Assembly (NCBI RefSeq): GCF_000626675.1
Contig: NZ_CP006842.1
Span: forward strand, 1,240,001-1,304,000
Origin: Corynebacterium glyciniphilum AJ 3170
GTDB lineage: Bacteria; Actinomycetota; Actinomycetes; Mycobacteriales; Mycobacteriaceae
Reading direction: 5' to 3'
Length of the DNA stretch: 64,000 bases
Shown: positions 1 through 8,554 of the stretch, piece by piece
Position numbering within the stretch: the first letter of the stretch is position 1
How the letters are laid out: every line of letters starts with the position of its first letter
Made by a program: the position numbers and the translations under genes
Notes under the pieces: model-generated
What the model was told of the DNA's origin: nothing
Database searches by the model: none
The model's input: only the letters and a program-made list of their open reading frames with translations

Positions 1-82
1 CGATGTGGCAGCGCTCCGCTGCTCGGGTGAAGTTGCGGGTCTCGGCGACGGCCAGGACGTACCTCAGTTGCTGCAGTTCCAT
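1..82 (-). CDS. LysR-family regulator, N-terminus only (cut by window edge)
   Basis: The reverse strand from 82 to the window edge reads MELQQLRYVLAVAETRNF and continues with TRAAERCHI. This is the typical first helix and turn of a LysR-type DNA-binding domain. Only 27 residues are inside the window, so the effector domain cannot be judged. The gene diverges from the EamA exporter at 153, with 70 bp between the start codons, which is the usual layout of a LysR protein controlling its neighbour. Family assignment is firm; the target is inferred. Confidence 0.85.
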   Translation of the reverse strand, partial: MELQQLRYVLAVAETRNFTRAAERCHI

Positions 83-152
83 AGATCAATCATGTATCAC
101 GATCGGTGGAATGAAAAACATGTGTTGGACTCATGTCTCGTGCTGACTGACG

Positions 153-1154
153 ATGAAAGGCATGACAGCAACCACAGCAACAGCCGCACCCCACCAACCA
201 CCGCCCTCTCCACCGGGCGCGCCACCACCAGCGACGGGGAGCGCACGGGTGGGGTGGACGGCCCTGACCGCCATCACGCCCGCGGTGTGGGGGACCACCT
301 ACATCGTGACCACGCACATGCTGCCGGACGGCCACCCGCTGTTCGCGGCGATGATGCGCGCCCTGCCCGCCGGACTGATTGCCCTGCTCCTCGCCCGGAC
401 GCTGCCGCGTGGATCCTGGTGGTGGAAAAGCCTGGTGCTCGGCACCCTGAACATGGCGGCGTTCTTCCCGCTGCTCTTCCTCACCGCCCAGCATCTACCC
501 GGCGGGGTCGCCGCCACGCTGAACGCGTCCCAACCCATCGTCGTCGCCTTCCTTGCCGTGGCGATCCTGCACGAGAAGCTCTCGGTCTGGCGACTGGGGT
601 GGGGGATCGTCGGTGTCGGTGGCGTGGCCCTGGTCGTACTCGGTCCCGGGGCGGGGCTGGACCTTGTCGGTCTGCTGGCAGGTATCGGTGCCGCCGCATC
701 GATGGGCACCGGCGTGGTGCTCACCAAGAAGTGGGGACGCCCGGACGGGGTCAGCGCGACGGCGCTCGCCGGATGGCAGCTCACCGCGGCAGGGCTCGTC
801 CTGCTGGTCCCGGCGCTCCTCGTCGACGGTGTGCCGCAGGACATCGACGGCACCACGGTCGCCGGATACCTCTGGCTCGGACTGGTCGGCGGCCTGATGA
901 CCTACATCATCTGGTTCTCCGGTATCCGACGTCTCCCGGTCACCGCAACGGCATTGCTCGGCCTGTTGTCTCCGCTGGTGGCAGCGGTGCTGGGAGCGGT
1001 CATCGCTGGGGAGTCGTTCGGCACCGTTCAACTGGCAGGGTTCGCCCTGGCGCTGTCGGCGATGGTGGCGGGCCAACTCCCACCGCCGCGGAAGACGACA
1101 CAACGCACGACGAACTCCCGTACGGGACACTCACCGGAAGGAACTGACTCATGA
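153..1154 (+). CDS. EamA/DMT-family exporter
   Basis: A 333-residue inner-membrane protein with about ten hydrophobic segments arranged as two EamA halves, roughly residues 38-170 and 185-315, after a Pro/Thr-rich hydrophilic N-terminus of about 35 residues. The family exports small metabolites, amino acids or drugs; the substrate cannot be read here. The second ATG at 162 is an alternative start. Its stop overlaps the next start by 4 bp (ATGA), so the two are translationally coupled. A divergent LysR gene lies upstream and is the likely regulator. Confidence 0.85.
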   Translation: MKGMTATTATAAPHQPPPSPPGAPPPATGSARVGWTALTAITPAVWGTTYIVTTHMLPDGHPLFAAMMRALPAGLIALLLARTLPRGSWWWKSLVLGTLNMAAFFPLLFLTAQHLPGGVAATLNASQPIVVAFLAVAILHEKLSVWRLGWGIVGVGGVALVVLGPGAGLDLVGLLAGIGAAASMGTGVVLTKKWGRPDGVSATALAGWQLTAAGLVLLVPALLVDGVPQDIDGTTVAGYLWLGLVGGLMTYIIWFSGIRRLPVTATALLGLLSPLVAAVLGAVIAGESFGTVQLAGFALALSAMVAGQLPPPRKTTQRTTNSRTGHSPEGTDS

Positions 1155-1795
1155 ACATCGCCGTCATTGGGGCGACCGGCATGGCGGGCAGCGCCATCGT
1201 CGCCGAAGCACTGTCCCGCGGACACCACGTCACCGCGGTGTCGCGGCATGCGCAGGGGAGTGGAAACGATCTGCTTCGAACCGTCGCCCTGGACCTTGCC
1301 TCACTGGACGCGGTCGCGGATCTGCCGCAGATCCTCGCCGGCGTCGACGCCGCGGTGCTGGCTGTGCGGCCTTCGCCAGGCTCGGAGCATCTGATGGGGC
1401 CGATGACCGCCACCGTCCTCGACGCCGCAGAACGTGCCGGGACCCGCGTCCTGGTCGTCGGTGGGTCAGCACCCTTACGCTCGCCGGACGATCCGGATCG
1501 TCTCCTCATCGACGACACCAGGTACATCCCCGAAGCCTGGCGACCGATCGCCGGAGCGAGTCTGGACCAGTTCCAGGTGTGCATGGAGCACACCCGCACC
1601 CGGTGGACGTATCTCAGCCCGTCGGCGGTCTTCGAGCCAGGGGAGGACACCGGCGGATACCGACGAGGCACCACCACGTTGCTGACGGACAAACACGGCC
1701 AGTCCCGCGTCACCCCGGGCGACCTGGCACTGGCCGCCGTCGACGAGAGCGAGGAGCCCGGCGATGACCCGCACATCACCGTCATCGGACGCTAA
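1151..1795 (+). CDS. NAD(P)H-binding NmrA-like SDR protein
   Basis: A 214-residue protein that opens with an NAD(P)-binding glycine motif (GATGMAGSAI, residues 7-16), followed by a Rossmann fold typical of the atypical SDR/NmrA-like group. Members act as small oxidoreductases or redox sensors. No Tyr-x3-Lys active site of classical SDRs is evident. It overlaps the EamA exporter by 4 bp and runs 32 bp into the next, broken gene, so the three formed one operon. The substrate is unknown. Confidence 0.8.
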   Translation: MNIAVIGATGMAGSAIVAEALSRGHHVTAVSRHAQGSGNDLLRTVALDLASLDAVADLPQILAGVDAAVLAVRPSPGSEHLMGPMTATVLDAAERAGTRVLVVGGSAPLRSPDDPDRLLIDDTRYIPEAWRPIAGASLDQFQVCMEHTRTRWTYLSPSAVFEPGEDTGGYRRGTTTLLTDKHGQSRVTPGDLALAAVDESEEPGDDPHITVIGR

Positions 1796-2369
1796 CCGCG
1801 ACCAGACGCCGGACACCGGACCGTCCGGCGTGTTCACGCCATCACTGCGGTTGCTCACCGTCGGGTTGCTGGTCTCGGTCGGCATCGTGGCGTTCGACGG
1901 TCTCGGGGTCACCACCGCGATGCCGCAGAGTCGACGCGAGATGCGACAGGGGACGGTGACGTGCCGGGCTGATTCGATGATGGGTCTGGTCATCCTGGCT
2001 GTAGGTATCGCCGTCATCGCCGTGACCCTGCTGGGGGAGGCCCTCCCGGTGGGAGTCGCCGTCGTTGGCTGGATGATCGGCGGGTTCGGCATGGGGCTGG
2101 CCTACAACGCCAGCACTGCCGAGACGTTCAGTGAGACCAGCGAGGATGCCTCGGGACAGATGAGCGGCACCATCCAGATGGCGCAGACTCTCGGCACCGC
2201 CTTGGCCGCAGGCATAGGGACGGCCGTGATCGGAGGGGCCGGAGGCGGCGATGAACTGCACACCGCGATGATTGCGATCTTCGCGCTGACGGGCGCTTTT
2301 GCACTGATTGCGGTGCCGCTGGCGATGAGGGTCCGGACGGCGGCTCCCAGTGGTGCCGTAAAGGAGTAG
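1764..2369 (+). pseudogene. MFS exporter with in-frame internal deletion
   Basis: The 201-residue frame starts like an MFS drug transporter: a hydrophilic head, then TM1 ending in LGVTTAMP at about residues 46-53. It then passes through a short non-hydrophobic stretch (about residues 54-70) straight into what look like the last four membrane segments, including GGFGMGLAYNAS. Roughly half the usual 400-450 residues, TM2 to about TM8, are missing. The frame stays open, so a membrane stub may still be made, but a working 12-TM transporter is not possible. Confidence 0.7.
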
Positions 2370-2452
2370 ATCGTCGGAGGATCACGATGGTAGCTCGTAT
2401 CCCACCGGGTCGACACCCCAACCGAGAACCCTTGTTTCCCAACCTTCCGTCA

Positions 2453-2923
2453 TTACTTCAGCATGGGGACATGGGGAATTCCATCTTCAAGAAATTCTTC
2501 TCCAGCACGCGTGAAGCCGAAAGACTCGTACCACGCCTGTAGGGGCGCTTGGGCATCGAGAACGATCTTCTTATGCGGCGCGACTTGTGAACACTGGTTC
2601 AGTGCGTATGTGAAGAGATCGCGGGCGATGCCGGTACCCCGGTAGTTCTTGTCTGCAACAACGCGTCCGATACGTAATGACTGTTCTTCGGTCAGTATTC
2701 GTAAAGTGGCGGGAATGTCGAGGTTTTTAGTGCACCAGACCTGGAGGCTGTCTTCTTCGAGGTCCCTCCCGTCGAGCTCTGGATATGCGCAGGACTGCTC
2801 CACGACGAAGACATCGCTGCGGAGCTTCAGTATTCTGTAGAGCGTACGTGGATCCATGTCCTTTAGGTTTCTTGAGTGGTATTCGATGCTCAATTTGCAG
2901 TTCCTCCTGCTGGGGTTGTTCAT
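2453..2923 (-). CDS. ElaA-like GNAT N-acetyltransferase
   Basis: A 156-residue GNAT protein of the ElaA subgroup. Visible features are the N-terminal LRSDVFVVEQ segment, an acetyl-CoA-binding RIGRVVADKNYRGTGIAR region (about residues 91-108) and the C-terminal YESFGF motif. It transfers an acetyl group to an unidentified amine. Its ATG overlaps the stop of the upstream TetR gene by 4 bp, so they form a two-gene operon. Base composition is clearly AT-richer than its neighbours, which suggests transfer. Confidence 0.85.
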   Translation of the reverse strand: MNNPSRRNCKLSIEYHSRNLKDMDPRTLYRILKLRSDVFVVEQSCAYPELDGRDLEEDSLQVWCTKNLDIPATLRILTEEQSLRIGRVVADKNYRGTGIARDLFTYALNQCSQVAPHKKIVLDAQAPLQAWYESFGFTRAGEEFLEDGIPHVPMLK

Positions 2924-3534
2924 TCGATATGGGCGGAGGGTGGTGATGCCATTTTCCGAAGTGTGTTATCGACTTCCATCGCAAGGATTGATTCCTGGAT
3001 TTCGGCGCTGTAGGTCTCCGGGTCTAGCGAGGCGAGCAAGGCTAGGCCTTCTGTTGCTGCGATAAGCTGAATAGCTGAGATTTTCACGCTGTCCGTGGAA
3101 GCGTCTGGGGTGCAGGTGGATATGATGCGGGCGATTCTATGCAGCCATCTTCGGTTCCCCGAGACATGTATTTTTCGCATCGCATCATCGGATAGTGCCG
3201 TGGCTGCGAACCCTGCCCATACGCGGGCCTCGTGTTTCCTTTCCGTGTCGAGAGGTAGTACGCCACAAAGCACCTCTTTGAGGCGAAAACGGGGCGATTG
3301 ATGCGTATTTTCGGCGATGTTTGCTCGTTCTTCCGTGCGTTTGTAAAGCACTTCCCGAGCATGCTTGAGCATGGCGCCGCGTGATCCGAAATGGTGCATG
3401 ATGAGGCCCGTTGTGCAACCTGCGTGCTGCGCGACTCGGCGCACGGAGGTCCCTTCGATGCCGTCTTCGGCGACGGTTCTCCATACCGCCCGCGATAGTC
3501 GTTCACTCGTCGGCTCTGTGTCTTCGGTGGGCAT
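2920..3534 (-). CDS. TetR-family regulator (BetI-like)
   Basis: A 204-residue TetR protein. The N-terminal helix-turn-helix includes EDGIEGTSVRRVAQHAGC followed by a GLIMHHFGSR recognition helix. Start at 3534 was chosen because GGAGG lies directly before it and the further upstream codons (to 3636) encode no domain. It is coupled to the ElaA-like acetyltransferase by a 4-bp overlap. A perfect 6-4-6 inverted repeat sits just upstream at 3547-3562, consistent with autoregulation. The inducer is unknown. Confidence 0.85.
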   Translation of the reverse strand: MPTEDTEPTSERLSRAVWRTVAEDGIEGTSVRRVAQHAGCTTGLIMHHFGSRGAMLKHAREVLYKRTEERANIAENTHQSPRFRLKEVLCGVLPLDTERKHEARVWAGFAATALSDDAMRKIHVSGNRRWLHRIARIISTCTPDASTDSVKISAIQLIAATEGLALLASLDPETYSAEIQESILAMEVDNTLRKMASPPSAHIE

Positions 3535-3546
3535 ATCCTCCCCGCT

Positions 3547-3562
3547 CGTAACGACTGTTACG
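3547..3562. promoter_or_regulatory. Probable TetR operator
   Basis: CGTAACgactGTTACG is a perfect 6-bp inverted repeat with a 4-bp spacer, 12 bp before the tetR start at 3534. Its size and position fit an autoregulatory TetR site. Confidence 0.5.
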
Positions 3563-3654
3563 GCGAGGTTATGTGAGAACGGGGGTATTAGCAAGCGACT
3601 GGAAGATCGCACATTCCTACCCGCAGCCCGCGACAACTCGACGGGGAGTGACTG

Positions 3655-4257
3655 TCACACGATGTCTCCGTTGCGGGGCAGCGTGCCGTGAAAGGTCACC
3701 GCCACGGGGTTGCCGCAGGCGACATCAGGGCCTTGCACAGCCTGGAGATGCAGGTGTGGCTCGGTGCTGTTGCCCGTGTTTCCGCATTCGGCCACTGCGG
3801 CCCCGACATCAACAAGCTGGCCCCGAGTGACGCTGATGCTGCCGTGCCGGAGATGGCACAGGGCGACAACGATGCCGTCAGTCTCGATCACAACATGATT
3901 TCCCGCCAAGGACACCCATCCAGCGGCAACCCGTCGTCGCTGCGTCAGCGCGTATCCAACCGACGGCAGCCCCCGGTATGCGGGGTGGTCGCGCTCGCCG
4001 TCGTGGACCGTGACAACTGTTCCATCAACCGGGGACAGGAGTGTCCGCCCGAATCCGGGGAACTTTTCCGGCGGTTCGGGCCGTACGAACGATCCGAGGG
4101 TGAGTGGTGCAGAGCGCCCGTCGTCCACCGGGACGAAGTCGATGGCGTAGGACGAGGCGAACTGCGCCGTCCCGTGGCTCGGAACACGGTTAGCGGGGCT
4201 GTTCTGGACGAGCCATCGTCCTGTGAACGGATACGCCATATCGAGAGTGCCAGTCAT
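3655..4257 (-). CDS. M23-type metallopeptidase domain protein, no signal peptide
   Basis: A 200-residue protein with a LytM/M23 fold. The expected zinc-site elements are present: a His and Asp in HGTAQFASSYAIDF (about residues 28-41) and the C-terminal HLHL motif (about 168-171), plus NHVVIE and CHLRHGSI strands. M23 enzymes usually cleave peptidoglycan outside the cell, but no signal peptide or membrane anchor is visible at this start. It begins 3 bp after the stop of the GMC oxidoreductase and is almost certainly co-transcribed with it, an unusual pairing. The substrate is unknown. Confidence 0.75.
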   Translation of the reverse strand: MTGTLDMAYPFTGRWLVQNSPANRVPSHGTAQFASSYAIDFVPVDDGRSAPLTLGSFVRPEPPEKFPGFGRTLLSPVDGTVVTVHDGERDHPAYRGLPSVGYALTQRRRVAAGWVSLAGNHVVIETDGIVVALCHLRHGSISVTRGQLVDVGAAVAECGNTGNSTEPHLHLQAVQGPDVACGNPVAVTFHGTLPRNGDIV

Positions 4258-4260
4258 CCC

Positions 4261-5826
4261 TCACCCTTCGCCCAGAACGAACTCCGCAGCCTTCTCGCCG
4301 ATCGCGATGGACGGGGCGTTGGTGTGGCCGCGGATGATCTCCGGCATCACCGATGCGTCGGCGACGCGGAGACCCTGCACACCACGGACCCGCAGATGCG
4401 GGTCCACCACCGAGTCCTCGTCGGTGCCCATCCGGGCGGTACTTGTCGGATGGTAGAGCGTGTGCGACGCGCCGGTCAGGGCCTCTTCGCAGCGTTGTTC
4501 AACCGTCATCTTCTCCCCACCGGCGGGGACGATGAACCGTCCACTCTGGCGCGACCGCAGACTCGGCGCGTCGAAGATCCGCGAGCAGATCTCCAGGCCG
4601 GCCAGCATCGTCGCCCGGTCCTGTCCGCCTGCATCACTGAGGTACCGTGGGTCGATCACCGGTTTGGTCATCGGATCAGCAGAAGCCAGGGTGATTTCGC
4701 CCCGGCTCTCCGGCTGCAGCAGGATCGGCCCCATCGTCAGTCCGTGTTCCGGAATGCCGGTCAGCCCCTCATTGACGTAGGCGACCGGGGCATAGATGAT
4801 CTCCAGGTCGGGGGCGGCAAGCTCCGGGCGGGATCGGACGAACCCGTACGCCTCAGCGACGTTCGAGGTCAACAGCCCTCGTCGTCGCGCCAGATACCGG
4901 GCGACATGAGGCAGCTTCGTCGCGTCGAGCAACGTTCCTTTCTCGGTAGCGACGGCGAACAGCGAGACCAGGTGATCGCGCAGGTTCTTCCCGACCTCGG
5001 ACGAGACAGCTACCGTCGCGATCCCATGCTGCGCAAGATGCGCAGGATCGCCGATGCCGGAGAGCATCAGCAGCTGCGGAGTGTTCACCGCCCCTCCACA
5101 CAGGATGACCTCGCGCCGGGCACCGACGGCGCGTTCCCGGCCGTCGTGCAGGTAGTCCACACCGACCGCGCGGGTCTCGTCGAAACGGACCCGGGTCGTC
5201 TGAGCGTTTGTCCGCACGGTCAGATTCGGACGGAGGGCCGCCGGACGCAGGTAGGCCGTCGCGGCGCTGGACCGTGCCCCGTTGTGCTCGGTGACCATCG
5301 TCTGGGTGAAGCCGTCCGGTGCATCGGCGTTGGCGTCCTCGACGCGGTAGCCTACCTCCGAGACCGCTCGGAGGAAGGCTGCGGTGTGCTCACTGGGGTC
5401 GCGCTGGTGCTCGACGGACACCTCCACGCGGTCCAGGGCGCGTGAGATCTCCGTCCAGGACCACTCCGGTCCGGCGAGTTCGCCCCACCGGTCGTAGTCT
5501 TCAGCAAAGCCGACGACCCACATCAATGCATTGATGGACGAACTTCCGCCGAGGACCTTGCCGCGTGGCCAGTAGATCGACCGGTCACGTAGGCCGGGTT
5601 GGGGAGTCGTGGCGTAGTCCCAGTCGAACTCGGAGCGGAACGTCTGGGAGAACGCCGCGGGGATAGTCACGCCCTGGCCCTTGTCCTTCCCGCCGGCTTC
5701 GAGCAACAGGACGGACCTGGACCCGTCGGCGCTGAGTCGGTTCGCCAACGTGCAGCCTGCTGACCCGGCCCCGACCACGATGTAGTCGAACACCTCCGGG
5801 AGGGATGCGGTAGTGGTCTCAGACAT
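4261..5826 (-). CDS. GMC-family FAD oxidoreductase (choline-dehydrogenase-like)
   Basis: A 521-residue flavoprotein. The FAD-binding motif VVGAGSAGCTLANRLS lies near residues 17-32, followed by the GMC signature around WPRGKVLGGSSSIN and a C-terminal substrate domain with LYHPTSTARMG and HTNAPS. GMC enzymes oxidise alcohols; the specific substrate cannot be assigned. Start at 5826 is supported by GGAGG about 8 bp upstream; a longer frame to 5964 adds only unrelated residues. The M23-type peptidase follows 3 bp downstream, and the gene diverges from the small membrane protein at 5932. Confidence 0.88.
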   Translation of the reverse strand: MSETTTASLPEVFDYIVVGAGSAGCTLANRLSADGSRSVLLLEAGGKDKGQGVTIPAAFSQTFRSEFDWDYATTPQPGLRDRSIYWPRGKVLGGSSSINALMWVVGFAEDYDRWGELAGPEWSWTEISRALDRVEVSVEHQRDPSEHTAAFLRAVSEVGYRVEDANADAPDGFTQTMVTEHNGARSSAATAYLRPAALRPNLTVRTNAQTTRVRFDETRAVGVDYLHDGRERAVGARREVILCGGAVNTPQLLMLSGIGDPAHLAQHGIATVAVSSEVGKNLRDHLVSLFAVATEKGTLLDATKLPHVARYLARRRGLLTSNVAEAYGFVRSRPELAAPDLEIIYAPVAYVNEGLTGIPEHGLTMGPILLQPESRGEITLASADPMTKPVIDPRYLSDAGGQDRATMLAGLEICSRIFDAPSLRSRQSGRFIVPAGGEKMTVEQRCEEALTGASHTLYHPTSTARMGTDEDSVVDPHLRVRGVQGLRVADASVMPEIIRGHTNAPSIAIGEKAAEFVLGEG

Positions 5827-5931
5827 GTGGAACCTCCGGTGTCGGAACTGTTTGACCTTGAAAGTAGACGAGAATTCACACCGGCGGGTGGTAATGCGCC
5901 ACACCGGAGGAGACACGTAAGGTATGTAGGC

Positions 5932-6219
5932 ATGCCTAACACTGACCGTCGTCCGGGCGACCACGACGACTACATCGAGGTGTGGAACGACCTCGTGTCG
6001 ACCCGTGACCTCACCTGGTCACTGCTCATCTGCGGTGTCACGACCGCGCTCGCTCTCCTGATTGCCACGGCATTGTCCTCCAGCGAGTTCTTCTGGGGGC
6101 TCGGCGGTGCCGTCGTGGGGTTCGTGGTCTGTGTGGTGGTCTTCACGCCCAAACGCGTGGTGCGCATCATTGACGGCAGCACTGACAGCACCACTGATGA
6201 GACAGCTGGGGCCGTCTGA
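5932..6219 (+). CDS. Small two-TM membrane protein, first gene of permease/mevalonate operon
   Basis: A 95-residue protein with a charged N-terminus of about 30 residues, two hydrophobic segments (about 32-50 and 55-74) and a polar tail. I do not recognise a family. It abuts the TctA-like permease with a 1-bp TGATG overlap. In the tripartite tricarboxylate transporter family, TctA works with a small membrane subunit, TctB, which usually has four segments and is larger. A reduced TctB-like role is therefore possible, but this is inferred from position only. Confidence 0.7.
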   Translation: MPNTDRRPGDHDDYIEVWNDLVSTRDLTWSLLICGVTTALALLIATALSSSEFFWGLGGAVVGFVVCVVVFTPKRVVRIIDGSTDSTTDETAGAV

Positions 6220-7571
6220 TGGACGCCACGCTGCTGCTCCCGATGCTCCTCGCGGCCATCGCTGCGATCCTGCTCTACACCTTCATCGGCTTTATTCCGG
6301 GAACGGACGAGACGAGTGTGCTGGTGCCCGTCACCCTCGCCCTCGCGCTGGCAGGTGTCGACCCGGCCGTCCTGCTCACCTTCTTCATCGCGGCGATCGT
6401 CACCCTGAATCTCACCAACGCCATCCCCACCGCCCTGGTGGGATTGCCCGGAGGGGTGCTGTCGGCGCCGATGATGGAGCATTCGCTCTACCTCAAGAGC
6501 CAGGGCCGGGCCGCTGAGACGATCAAGAAGATGGCCGCCGGCAGTGCGATCGGCACGATCATCGCCATCCCTGTCAGCCTGGCCATCGCCACAGCGATCG
6601 CTCCCTACGCCGACACGCTGCGCGAGTACGGCACCCTGCTCTTCGTCGGTGGTGCGGTGCTGCTCGCCCTGCTGGGCGCCAACCGGCTGCTCTCCCTCAT
6701 CGCCATCATCCCGATGTCCCTGCTGTTCCAGGGACTCCTGTCGCTCTACCGTGACCAGGGGGTGATCCCGCAGGACGGGAACATCTCGGTGTCCTTCTTC
6801 CTGGGCATCACGATCGGCCCACTGCTGGTCTCTGTGCTGGGGCTCCTCAACCGCAGCCACCGGGAGAACCTGCCCGGCCACCCGCCGACGACGGTGGACA
6901 TCTCCCGCAAAAATCTGCGGGGCCAGTCGCTGGCCCCGAACAAGATCCTCACCAGGGACGAGACCGCACGCACGGGACTGTGGTCATTGATCTCCACACC
7001 GTTGTTCTTCCTCAGTCCGGTGGGCCTGACGTTCCTGCTCGGCGAAGGCGCGGCAGGACGCTCCGGCGACCGCACCACGCGGGCGAACCGGGCGGTCGCG
7101 GGGATGAACGGCGTGGCCCACGCCAGCTACCTCTCCGGCACGATCATCCCACTGCTGGCGATCGGCATTCCGCTGTCCCCGGTGGCCATCGGCCCGGCTC
7201 AGGCACTGTTCAACGCACCGCCGGCGCTCACCCTGGACAACAACCTGCACCATCTGCTGAGCACGCCGATGTTCATCGTCGCCGTCGTGCTCGGTGCCGT
7301 CCTGGCACTCGGGCTGACCTACGTCATCGCGGTGCGCTACTCCTACCGGATCACCTACGTGGTGATGCGCTACATTCCGCACGAGGCGGTACTCGGACTG
7401 TTCATCGGTTTCATCCTGCTGCTGGCCTACCTGGACGCCGGGGTGGCCAACATCTTCGGCGTCCTGCTGGTCGGGGTCGCCTGCGGAACGCTGAACAAGT
7501 TGGGCGTAGGCTACGGCGTGCAGTTCATGACGTTGTACGCGTCCCCCTGGATCGTGCAGAACCTGCTGTAG
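6219..7571 (+). CDS. TctA-type tripartite tricarboxylate transporter permease
   Basis: A 450-residue polytopic permease with the TctA/DUF112 layout: GFIPGTDETSVLVPV near residue 24, then AIPTALVGLPGG and a QGRAAE loop. The family imports carboxylates with TctB and a periplasmic TctC. No TctC is in the window, and only a 95-residue two-TM partner precedes it. Its stop is 14 bp before the mevalonate kinase start, and all following genes overlap, so it is in the mevalonate operon. A carboxylate transporter here suggests mevalonate uptake; that substrate is inference. Confidence 0.8.
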   Translation: MDATLLLPMLLAAIAAILLYTFIGFIPGTDETSVLVPVTLALALAGVDPAVLLTFFIAAIVTLNLTNAIPTALVGLPGGVLSAPMMEHSLYLKSQGRAAETIKKMAAGSAIGTIIAIPVSLAIATAIAPYADTLREYGTLLFVGGAVLLALLGANRLLSLIAIIPMSLLFQGLLSLYRDQGVIPQDGNISVSFFLGITIGPLLVSVLGLLNRSHRENLPGHPPTTVDISRKNLRGQSLAPNKILTRDETARTGLWSLISTPLFFLSPVGLTFLLGEGAAGRSGDRTTRANRAVAGMNGVAHASYLSGTIIPLLAIGIPLSPVAIGPAQALFNAPPALTLDNNLHHLLSTPMFIVAVVLGAVLALGLTYVIAVRYSYRITYVVMRYIPHEAVLGLFIGFILLLAYLDAGVANIFGVLLVGVACGTLNKLGVGYGVQFMTLYASPWIVQNLL

Positions 7572-7585
7572 TGAGAAAGGATTCT

Positions 7586-8554
7586 GTGAAGTCGTCTCGG
7601 GAACCTCACGTCGGACATGGTCGGACAGTGGCCAAGGTCATCCTCTTCGGTGAGCACTCCGTGGTCTACGGGCACCCTGCTGTGGCCGTGCCGTTGCACA
7701 ACCTGCACATGACTGCCACGGTGCGCCCCGCCGCCGTGGTCACCGCCCCGAGCACACTGAACTGTCTCGACTGGCACGGCCCGCTGGACGCCGCTCCCGC
7801 ACAGCTCGCCTCCGTGGTCGAGGCAGTCAAGGTGGCCACCGGCTTCGCCGGGCATCCGGATACTGGCCTGCATGTAACCACGCAGGCCGACTTCCCGCCG
7901 GAGCGTGGGCTGGGTTCCTCCGCTGCTGCTGCCGGCGCGGTCATCCAGGCCGTACTGGACGCCTACGGTGTTCCGGCGTCCCCGCAGCAGCTCTTTGATC
8001 TCACTCAGGAGGCTGAGCGCATCGCCCACGGTCATCCGTCCGGACTGGACGCGCTGACGACCGCCTCGTTGGCACCGGTGTATTTCCGGGACGGAGCGGG
8101 GACGGCCCTGGACATGAACCTGACGGCCTGGATCGTCATCGCCGACTCCGGGGCGCAGGGCAGCACCCGGGAGACCGTCGGCGATGTCCGACGCGGCTAC
8201 GAGACCTCCCCGGAGCAGGTCGGTGCCCTGCTTGACCAGCTCGGCGCGATCGCCGAGGGGGCGGCCGAGGACCTGCGGACCGGCGATGTCAGCGCACTCG
8301 GAGAGAAGATGAACGACGCCCATCGTCTGCTGGCTGAGCTCGGGGTCAGCGACGACCGGCTGGACGCGATGACCGGCGCCGCCCGTGATGCCGGGGCCGT
8401 TGGCGCGAAACTCACCGGGGGAGGACGAGGCGGATGCATCATCGCCCTGGCCCGCACCGGTGATGACGCCGCACGCATCGCCGGCAGCCTCACCGACGCC
8501 GGGGCGTCCGGCACCTGGATCTACGCACCCCACCTCGAGAAGGCGGCACCATGA
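7586..8554 (+). CDS. mvk: Mevalonate kinase
   Basis: A 322-residue GHMP kinase that phosphorylates mevalonate to 5-phosphomevalonate with ATP. All three GHMP motifs are visible: KVILFGEHSVVYG (17-29), GLGSSAAAAG (108-117) and KLTGGGRGGC (275-284). GTG 7586 is preferred because AAGGA lies 4 bp upstream; GTG 7571 is also in frame. It overlaps the decarboxylase gene by 4 bp. It commits mevalonate to the lower pathway whose other steps follow directly. Confidence 0.93.
   Translation: MKSSREPHVGHGRTVAKVILFGEHSVVYGHPAVAVPLHNLHMTATVRPAAVVTAPSTLNCLDWHGPLDAAPAQLASVVEAVKVATGFAGHPDTGLHVTTQADFPPERGLGSSAAAAGAVIQAVLDAYGVPASPQQLFDLTQEAERIAHGHPSGLDALTTASLAPVYFRDGAGTALDMNLTAWIVIADSGAQGSTRETVGDVRRGYETSPEQVGALLDQLGAIAEGAAEDLRTGDVSALGEKMNDAHRLLAELGVSDDRLDAMTGAARDAGAVGAKLTGGGRGGCIIALARTGDDAARIAGSLTDAGASGTWIYAPHLEKAAP

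Noticed and set aside
5..1147. Forward frame of 380 codons overlapping the EamA exporter
   Set aside because: The in-phase alternative encodes a clear ten-TM exporter; this frame has only Arg/Gly-rich sequence.
3688..5445. Long forward-strand frame of 585 codons across the M23 and GMC genes
   Set aside because: It is the antisense shadow of two well-recognised genes; the translation has no domain and is rich in Arg, Gly and Asp as expected for a high-GC shadow.
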